A DNA stretch of 5,669 nt from an uncultured Actinomyces sp. (GTDB taxonomy: Bacteria > Actinomycetota > Actinomycetes > Actinomycetales > Actinomycetaceae), in the NCBI GenBank assembly GCA_915069725.1, contig CAJZFF010000149.1:1-5669 (forward strand), in the 5' to 3' direction. The notes under the pieces are model-generated. The model was not told the DNA's origin. It saw only the letters and a list, made by a program, of their open reading frames with translations, and did no database searches. The position numbers were made by a program, and so were the translations under genes. Below, one piece after another: positions 1 to 5,669 of this stretch. Each line of letters opens with the position of its first letter. Position 1 is the stretch's first letter.

Positions 1-845
1 CTGATCGGGTCGAGCTGGATCGGCGGTTGTGAGGGGTCGGTGGTGCTGGGATCGACCAGTGTGCAGGCGGTTGTGCCCTGTGCCCCCGAGCGCAGGATCA
101 GGGCGGAGCGCCCGGGCCCCTCCGGCGCCAGCGGTCCGCACCAGATGGCCGCCTCGACGACGTCGCCGTCCACGCTCACCCACTGGGTGTGGGCATCGGC
201 CGGCAGTGCGGCATGGTCGATGCCGGGGGCGACCTTGACGCCCAGGGCGGGCACGGTCTCGCGCAGTGCGAGCACCTGCGACAGGGCCGGGGACCACTGC
301 TCCGGGTCGGTGATGCGACGTCCCTCGGCGCGGCGGGCGGGGTCGGCGAAGACGGCGTCCACCCCTCGCTCGACCAGGTCGATCTCCAGGGCGTCGGCGC
401 ACTCGACGCTCGCGTGGGGGAAGGGCATGAGGTTGATGGTGGCCAGGGCGGCTGCGGCCTCATCTCGGTCCACGGCGAGCACCGGCAGGTCGAGCCCGGC
501 CAGGGCGACGGCGTCGCCCCCGATCCCGCAACCCAGGTCCGCGACCTTCGTCACGCCCGCGGCCGCGTAACGGGCCGCATGGTGGGCCGAGACCGTCAGT
601 CGGGTGGCCTGTTCCAGGCCGTCGGCGGTGAAGAGCATCTGCTGGGCGAAGGGGCCGAACTTCGCCGCGGCCCGCTCGCGCAGGCGCTGTTGCGTCAGCG
701 CGGCCGCCACCAGGGCGGGGGAGTGTCCCTCCTCGCGCAGAGAGCGGCCCAGGGACAGGGCCTCGGAGGGGTCGTAGGGGGGCAGGGAGGACAGAAGCTT
801 CCATCCCTCGGGAGTCAGCAGGAGCGCGACGTGGTTCTCAGCCAT
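1..845 (-). CDS. Class I SAM-dependent methyltransferase, THUMP-like family (C-terminus beyond window)
   Basis: Predicted Rossmann-fold methyltransferase; 281 codons are open from ATG at 845 to the left edge, so the C-terminus is missing. Seen: a helical N-terminal part of about 95 residues, then SAM motif I VADLGCGIGGD (residues 101-111), an acidic residue ending strand 2 in AVDRD (124-128), and motif IV FADPARR (166-172), a DPAR variant of the D/N-P-P-x signature of nucleic-acid methyltransferases. Known: actinobacterial relatives are near 400 residues and end in a THUMP-like domain, suggesting an RNA substrate, but the substrate is not established. Start: an in-frame TGA lies at 857-855, so only ATG 845 or the adjacent GTG 848 can be used; the run of G just upstream is a poor, very close Shine-Dalgarno. 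The gene is divergent from the DUF218 gene. Family call is strong, function only inferred. Confidence 0.88.
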   Translation of the reverse strand, partial: MAENHVALLLTPEGWKLLSSLPPYDPSEALSLGRSLREEGHSPALVAAALTQQRLRERAAAKFGPFAQQMLFTADGLEQATRLTVSAHHAARYAAAGVTKVADLGCGIGGDAVALAGLDLPVLAVDRDEAAAALATINLMPFPHASVECADALEIDLVERGVDAVFADPARRAEGRRITDPEQWSPALSQVLALRETVPALGVKVAPGIDHAALPADAHTQWVSVDGDVVEAAIWCGPLAPEGPGRSALILRSGAQGTTACTLVDPSTTDPSQPPIQLDPI

Positions 846-940
846 CACCCCCGATCATTCCATGCAGAACCTGCCAGTGGGCGTGATGTTCACTGGGTGG
901 AGCGGGAAGGGGGCCAAGCAGGGAGGCCGGGAGGGGGCCC

Positions 941-970
941 TGGGGACCCCGAGGACCCTGGGGGACCCTG
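941..970. repeat. Three 10-bp tandem units, consensus GGGGACCCTG
   Basis: Between the divergent methyltransferase and DUF218 genes, units at 941-950 (TGGGGACCCC), 951-960 (GAGGACCCTG) and 961-970 (GGGGACCCTG) follow with a period of exactly 10 bp, near one helical turn. The flanks are also G-rich. This could be a protein-binding array or simply low-complexity GC-rich spacer. No convincing promoter was found in 846-1058; a lone TAGGGT at 987-992 lacks a good -35. Confidence 0.5.
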
Positions 971-1058
971 CCTGGCAGACGGTGAGTAGGGTTGTGTGCC
1001 GAGGCGCCGCGCACCGGCGGGGCCGAAAGGCACTGGACGGGAGGACGGGTGGGGACTG

Positions 1059-1862
1059 ATGGGTGAGGAGGAGTCCCGGGGCGGTGCCAGTCAGGGCGAC
1101 GGTGCCGCCGCAGGGTGCGAGGGCGATGGCGTGAGTACAGCCCGGCGGCCTGACGCTGCGGGGCGCCCCAGGGTGCTTCTGCGGTCGGTGCTGCGGATCT
1201 CTGTGGCAGTCATGGGGGTTGTGGCCGTCCTGGCGGCCGGGGCCAGTATCTGGGCGTGGACGATCAGCGCCGGGCACATCGAGATCGCCGGTGAGAGCCG
1301 CGGTGACGGCGAGGCGACCAGGGCGCCGGTGGCGATCGTCCTGGGGGCGGCCGTTGACGCCGACGGACGGCCCTCGCCCTGGCTGGCTCACCGCCTCGAC
1401 ACCGCTGCCGAGCTCTACACCAGCGGTCGCGTCGAGGCGATCCTGGTCTCCGGTGACAACCGGCGCGCCGGCTACGACGAGCCCACTGTCATGCGCAGGT
1501 ACCTCCTCTCCCAGGGGATTCCCGACCAGGCGATCGCAGTGGACTACGCGGGCTTCGACACCTACGACACCTGCGTGCGGGCACGCAGGATTTTCGGGAT
1601 CGAGCGGGCTCTGCTCGTGACCCAAGACTTCCATGAGCCGCGCGCAGTCGCCATCTGCCGCTCAGTCGGACTCGACGTTGACGGTGTCGGAGACTCGCGG
1701 GCCCGCAGCGACCGCATCGGGTGGACGGTCAGCTGGACGCGCGAGCGAGCGGCGGCGATCAAGGCCGTCGTCGATGTCGTCTCTCGACGAGACCCGACCC
1801 TGGGGCGCCAAGAGACGAGCGTCAAGGAGGCTGTCGCCTGGACCCGGGAGCACCGGCGCTGA
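1059..1862 (+). CDS. SanA/YdcF-like DUF218 protein with one membrane anchor
   Basis: A 267-residue protein: low-complexity Gly/Glu/Ala N-tail (1-24), a basic stretch (29-46), one hydrophobic segment (about 47-69), then a DUF218 domain (about 90-215) predicted outside the membrane. Family motifs seen: VLGA (94-97), SGDN (131-134), DYAGFDTYDTC (162-172) and TQDFHEPRA (188-196). Known: Escherichia coli SanA, of this family, affects envelope permeability and vancomycin sensitivity at high temperature; no enzymatic reaction is agreed. Start is uncertain. ATG 1059 follows a GGGG stretch; GTG 1131 has a better-spaced GAGGG (1119-1123) and would drop the odd N-tail; GTG 996 is also in frame. All keep the anchor and domain. 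The stop lies 37 nt before the groES CIRCE element with only a weak 5-bp hairpin between, so some read-through into groES is possible. Confidence 0.88.
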   Translation: MGEEESRGGASQGDGAAAGCEGDGVSTARRPDAAGRPRVLLRSVLRISVAVMGVVAVLAAGASIWAWTISAGHIEIAGESRGDGEATRAPVAIVLGAAVDADGRPSPWLAHRLDTAAELYTSGRVEAILVSGDNRRAGYDEPTVMRRYLLSQGIPDQAIAVDYAGFDTYDTCVRARRIFGIERALLVTQDFHEPRAVAICRSVGLDVDGVGDSRARSDRIGWTVSWTRERAAAIKAVVDVVSRRDPTLGRQETSVKEAVAWTREHRR

Positions 1863-1899
1863 CGAGGGCTGACGCCCACGGCGAAACCGCCGCCACGCT

Positions 1900-1926
1900 T
1901 TGGCACTCGCGTTGACTGAGTGCTAA
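1900..1926. promoter_or_regulatory. CIRCE operator (HrcA binding site)
   Basis: TTGGCACTC (1900-1908), a 9-nt spacer, then GAGTGCTAA (1918-1926). This matches the CIRCE consensus TTAGCACTC-N9-GAGTGCTAA with one change, G for A at position 3. HrcA binds CIRCE and represses groE or dnaK genes until heat shock. The site lies about 190 nt before groES and overlaps its promoter, so repression by occlusion is expected. hrcA itself is not in the window. Confidence 0.96.
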
Positions 1927-1940
1927 CGCCGTCGTAGATT
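1912..1940 (+). promoter_or_regulatory. groES promoter, sigma-70 type, embedded in CIRCE
   Basis: The -35 TTGACT (1912-1917) fills most of the CIRCE spacer. A 17-bp gap (1918-1934), containing the right CIRCE arm, leads to the -10 TAGATT (1935-1940). Transcription should begin near 1946-1948, giving a leader of about 165 nt. The hexamers and exact 17-bp spacing are strong for this G+C-rich genome. Confidence 0.85.
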
Positions 1941-2096
1941 CTCCGTCAGGCGCAGTGGAGTGCTCTCCCGGTCCTGGGACGCAGGGCGGGCACCTTCTGC
2001 GACTCGCACTCCTGCATCGTGCCGGACCGACCCCCGCGACGGCGGTCGGGTACGTCTGGGGAGGGCGAACAAGCCGTTCTACTGCACGTTGAAGAG

Positions 2097-2107
2097 AAGG
2101 AGGAGGT
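2097..2107 (+). promoter_or_regulatory. groES ribosome binding site
   Basis: AAGGAGGAGGT holds two overlapping GGAGG cores; the second ends 6-7 nt before ATG 2113. This strong site fixes the groES start and excludes the 51-codon upstream extension of the frame, which begins at 1960 and resembles no GroES. Confidence 0.9.
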
Positions 2108-2112
2108 CTCCA

Positions 2113-2409
2113 ATGTCGATCTCCATCAAGCCGCTCGAGGACCGTATCGTCGTCCAGACCGCTGAGGCCGAGCAGACCACCGCATCCGGCCTGGTCATCC
2201 CCGACACCGCCAAGGAGAAGCCCCAGGAGGGCAAGGTCGTGGCCGTGGGCCCGGGTCGCATTGACGACTCCGGCAACCGCGTGCCCGTCGATGTCGCCGA
2301 GGGTGACGTCGTCATCTACTCCAAGTACGGGGGCACCGAGGTCAGCTACGCCGGTGAGGACTACCTCATCCTGTCGGCGCGCGACGTCCTGGCGGTCGTC
2401 ACCAAGTGA
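2113..2409 (+). CDS. groES: Co-chaperonin GroES (10 kDa)
   Basis: GroES forms the heptameric lid of the GroEL chamber in the cytoplasm. The 98-residue product has the family's normal length and start ([14 protein letters not shown]). The mobile loop that docks on GroEL lies at about residues 18-36 and includes SGLVIPD; the barrel strands GKVVAVGPG (40-48) and [14 protein letters not shown] (64-77) follow, and the protein ends DVLAVVTK. The gene is monocistronic: CIRCE and promoter upstream, and a perfect 19-bp hairpin starting 37 nt after the stop. groEL does not follow, unlike the common groESL operon, so the chaperonin partner must be encoded elsewhere. Expression should be heat-inducible through HrcA. 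Confidence 0.98.
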   Translation: MSISIKPLEDRIVVQTAEAEQTTASGLVIPDTAKEKPQEGKVVAVGPGRIDDSGNRVPVDVAEGDVVIYSKYGGTEVSYAGEDYLILSARDVLAVVTK

Positions 2410-2446
2410 CCCGTTGAGGTCGTGTGCGCCGACTGGCGCCACGGCA

Positions 2447-2488
2447 CGTTGAAGGGGGAGGCACCTTGGGGTGCCTCCCCCTTCAACG
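2447..2488. terminator. Strong hairpin between convergent groES and whiB3
   Basis: A perfect 19-bp stem (2447-2465 pairs with 2470-2488) has a TTGG loop. There is no T-run on either side, as is common for terminators in G+C-rich actinobacteria. It sits 37 nt after the groES stop and about 100 nt beyond the whiB3 stop on the other strand, so it may act in both directions. Confidence 0.85.
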
Positions 2489-2566
2489 CGTGCGCACAGT
2501 GCCTGCTGTATGGAGGCGCCATGTCTTGACGATTGTTGTGAGTTGGAAACGTCCGTGCTGTCGATT

Positions 2567-2579
2567 CCCTGAAACAGGG
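2567..2579 (-). terminator. Short hairpin after whiB3 (weak candidate)
   Basis: CCCTG (2567-2571), AAA, CAGGG (2575-2579) forms a 5-bp stem starting 7 nt beyond the whiB3 TAA. It has no following U-run and may only be an accessory 3' end structure; the larger hairpin at 2447-2488 is the better terminator. Confidence 0.3.
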
Positions 2580-2586
2580 CGGAGCG

Positions 2587-2889
2587 TTAGGCCGGTTCGT
2601 CGGCGAAACGGCGTGCCTGCCGCTCGTAGTAAGCGCGCCGCTCCTCCTCGCTCATGCCTCCCCAGACGCCATAGGGCTCGCGAGTGCTCAGGGCGTGGTC
2701 CCGGCACTCCTCCAGGACGGGGCAGTCCTGACAAATGGCCTTTGCTCGTTCGTCCCGTCGTCGACGGGAACCGCCTCTCTCTCCTTCGGGGTGGAAGAAA
2801 ACCGAGGAGTCCATGCCGAGGCAGGACCCCCGATACTGCCACTCCCAGAGGGTGGAGATCGGGCCGGGCAGACGCGATGAGTCGTGCAT
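2587..2889 (-). CDS. whiB3: WhiB-family [4Fe-4S] transcription regulator, WhiB3/WhiD type
   Basis: A 100-residue regulator. Four cysteines that ligate the iron-sulfur cluster are present: C23, C53, C56 and C62 (C-x29-C-x2-C-x5-C). The GVWGG turn (74-78) is followed by a basic tail. The subgroup call rests on LPGP (7-10), WEWQ (15-18) and CLGMDSSVFFHPEGERG (23-39), plus REPYGVWGG, which closely resemble mycobacterial WhiB3 and Streptomyces WhiD. Known: these proteins bind the primary sigma factor region 4 and sense O2/NO or redox state; WhiB3 controls redox and lipid metabolism, WhiD spore maturation. Targets in this organism are unknown. ATG 2889 has GGAGG at 2896-2900, 6 nt upstream, within a longer AAAGGAGGGGAGGGAGG tract. 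The gene converges on groES and is divergent from guaB. Confidence 0.96.
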   Translation of the reverse strand: MHDSSRLPGPISTLWEWQYRGSCLGMDSSVFFHPEGERGGSRRRRDERAKAICQDCPVLEECRDHALSTREPYGVWGGMSEEERRAYYERQARRFADEPA

Positions 2890-2951
2890 TGCCTCCCTCC
2901 CCTCCTTTGGATATGGCGGTCGGGCACATCGAACATGATGCGCTATATCTA

Positions 2952-2980
2952 ACGATAAGATCGCGCGGTGCGTTAATCAA
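2952..2980 (-). promoter_or_regulatory. Candidate whiB3 promoter
   Basis: On the minus strand TTGATT (2980-2975), a 17-bp spacer and TATCGT (2957-2952) give a sigma-70-like promoter. Transcription would begin near 2945, leaving a leader of about 55 nt. It lies in an AT-rich stretch where chance matches are more likely; overlapping TAGATA is an alternative -10. Confidence 0.5.
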
Positions 2981-2982
2981 GA

Positions 2983-2993
2983 AGAATCATTCT
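2983..2993. repeat. Palindrome AGAAT-C-ATTCT upstream of the whiB3 promoter
   Basis: A perfect 5-bp inverted repeat with one central base, centred on 2988. It sits directly upstream of the candidate -35 of whiB3, where an activator or repressor could bind. No known regulator is recognised from it. Confidence 0.4.
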
Positions 2994-3046
2994 ATCTCAC
3001 AACGAAACTTTCTCCAGATTTGCTGGATGGTGGCGTTCTGGGTGTC

Positions 3047-4901
<1,855 letters not shown>

Positions 4902-4949
4902 AACGTCGGAGTCCAGCTGACCAGACAGGCTCAGCAGAACGTTGCCGCG

Positions 4950-4985
4950 CAGGGAGCCGGCCGGAGTGATCCGGCCGGCTCCCTG
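4950..4985. terminator. Strong hairpin after guaB
   Basis: A perfect 16-bp stem (4950-4965 with 4970-4985) has a GTGA loop and begins 48 nt after the guaB stop. It has no T-run. It lies between convergent genes and may also stop transcription arriving from the exonuclease side. Confidence 0.85.
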
Positions 4986-4997
4986 TGTATGGGCGTG

Positions 4998-5017
4998 CCT
5001 GCCGTTTGTGCGGCAGG
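4998..5017 (-). terminator. Hairpin directly after the exonuclease gene
   Basis: CCTGCCG (4998-5004), a 6-nt loop, CGGCAGG (5011-5017) makes a perfect 7-bp stem starting 15 nt beyond the exonuclease TGA on the minus strand. No U-run follows. Confidence 0.55.
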
Positions 5018-5032
5018 GGTGCTTGGAGGGGC

Positions 5033-5669
5033 TCAGTGCGTGGGGGAGTCCGGCAGCGGCCAGGCGGTCTGGGCCGGGGTCCGCGAGGGGTTCTTGCGCG
5101 CCAGCCACTCGTTGAAGGACTCCGCCCAGGTGCGGTGGGCGCGGGCCTGGTAGGCCACGAGCTCATCGGGGCTGAGCTCTGAGAGCTGCGGGTGGGCCGC
5201 GGCCAGGGCCTCGAGCACATCGAGCGTGGCGGCCACATCCACCTCCGCAGTGTGCAGGGCCTCATTGACGTGCACGCCGTAGACCTCGCAGAGGTCACCC
5301 AGGCGGCGCTTGCCCCGGCGGTAGCGATCCACGGCCCGGTCCAGGACCAGCGGGTCGGCGATGGGCCCCAGCTCTCGGCCAAGGCGAGAGCGCATCGTGG
5401 GCAGCCCGTGGCGAGCGAGCTCGGCCTCCATGAGTGTGAGGTCGTAGGAGGCGTTGAAGGCGACGACCGGGGTGCCGGCCGCCATCGCCTCCACCAGGTG
5501 CTCACTGACCTCTGCCAGCACCTCGGTCACCGGCCGCCCCTCGGCGCGGGCCCGCTCGGTGGTCACGCCGTGGACCGCCGAGGCGGCCTCGGGGATCTCC
5601 ACGCCGGGATCGGCGAGCCACGTGGTCACCGACTGCGGCCGGACGCCGTCGGCCCGAGGAGCCGCCCGC
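5033..5669 (-). CDS. DEDDh 3'-5' exonuclease, DnaQ/epsilon-like (N-terminus beyond window)
   Basis: The C-terminal 211 residues of an exonuclease of the DnaQ-like RNase H fold, which removes nucleotides from 3' ends using two metal ions. The frame is open to the right edge with no stop. Seen, numbering from the edge: the family stretch IPEAASAVHGVT (about 25-36) near the end of the first sheet, Exo II NASYD (the N-x3-D motif, about 71-75) and Exo III HTAEVD (about 138-143), whose H and D define the DEDDh type. The D-x-E of Exo I and roughly 20-25 residues must lie outside. A GTG at 5629 could be taken as a start but would lose Exo I. Whether it proofreads replication, repairs DNA or acts on RNA cannot be told here. 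It converges on guaB. Confidence 0.92.
   Translation of the reverse strand, partial: RAAPRADGVRPQSVTTWLADPGVEIPEAASAVHGVTTERARAEGRPVTEVLAEVSEHLVEAMAAGTPVVAFNASYDLTLMEAELARHGLPTMRSRLGRELGPIADPLVLDRAVDRYRRGKRRLGDLCEVYGVHVNEALHTAEVDVAATLDVLEALAAAHPQLSELSPDELVAYQARAHRTWAESFNEWLARKNPSRTPAQTAWPLPDSPTH

Noticed and set aside
189..989. Plus-strand 266-codon frame over the methyltransferase gene
   Set aside because: It is antisense to the methyltransferase motifs, is Gly/Gln/Arg-rich low-complexity sequence, and runs through the tandem-repeat spacer.
855..1634. Minus-strand 259-codon open frame antisense to the DUF218 gene
   Set aside because: It mirrors a real coding sequence with clear family motifs, resembles no family, and reflects the scarcity of stop codons in G+C-rich DNA.
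1879..1892. CGGCG-AAAC-CGCCG hairpin after the DUF218 gene as a terminator
   Set aside because: The stem is only 5 bp with no T-run; too weak to call, though it may slow polymerase before the CIRCE region.
1960..2112. 51-codon N-terminal extension of groES
   Set aside because: Standard GroES starts at ATG 2113 behind a strong Shine-Dalgarno; the extension is leader RNA.

Overview
The window is about 70% G+C in its genes. It carries a WhiB-family iron-sulfur regulator, which is found only in Actinobacteria and their phages, and a CIRCE-controlled groES. Protein sequence and layout fit an Actinomyces/Schaalia-like member of the Actinomycetales. The phylum is firm; the genus is an inference from resemblance, not from a search.

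Layout, left to right. A minus-strand methyltransferase of the actinobacterial THUMP-like family (1-845) runs off the left edge. A short divergent spacer with a 10-bp tandem repeat separates it from a plus-strand membrane-anchored SanA/YdcF-type (DUF218) protein (1059-1862). Next comes a compact heat-shock control region: a CIRCE operator at 1900-1926 with the -35 box in its 9-nt spacer and a -10 box 17 bp further on. It drives groES (2113-2409) through a leader of about 165 nt. groES stands alone. A perfect 19-bp hairpin follows, then the convergent gene whiB3/whiD (2587-2889, minus). The 485-nt spacer between whiB3 and guaB begins with an AT-rich island of about 43% G+C, holding a candidate whiB3 promoter, a small palindrome and several GAAACGT motifs. 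guaB (IMP dehydrogenase, 3375-4901, plus) has no visible Shine-Dalgarno sequence, but a -10-like TACGAT ends 6 nt before its GTG, suggesting leaderless expression. A perfect 16-bp hairpin follows guaB. A smaller hairpin then serves the convergent DEDDh 3'-5' exonuclease gene (5033-5669, minus), whose N-terminus lies beyond the right edge.

The genes do not form one pathway. They cover protein folding (GroES), redox- or development-linked transcription (WhiB3/WhiD), GMP synthesis (GuaB), nucleic-acid processing (exonuclease, methyltransferase) and an envelope-associated DUF218 protein. Order and orientation of groES, whiB3 and guaB match the Mycobacterium tuberculosis groES-groEL1 / whiB3 / sigD / guaB2 neighbourhood as I recall it, with groEL1 and the sigD segment absent. 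I see no phage, IS element, CRISPR array, tRNA or rRNA. No clearly new multi-gene system is visible; the points most worth checking are regulatory and syntenic.
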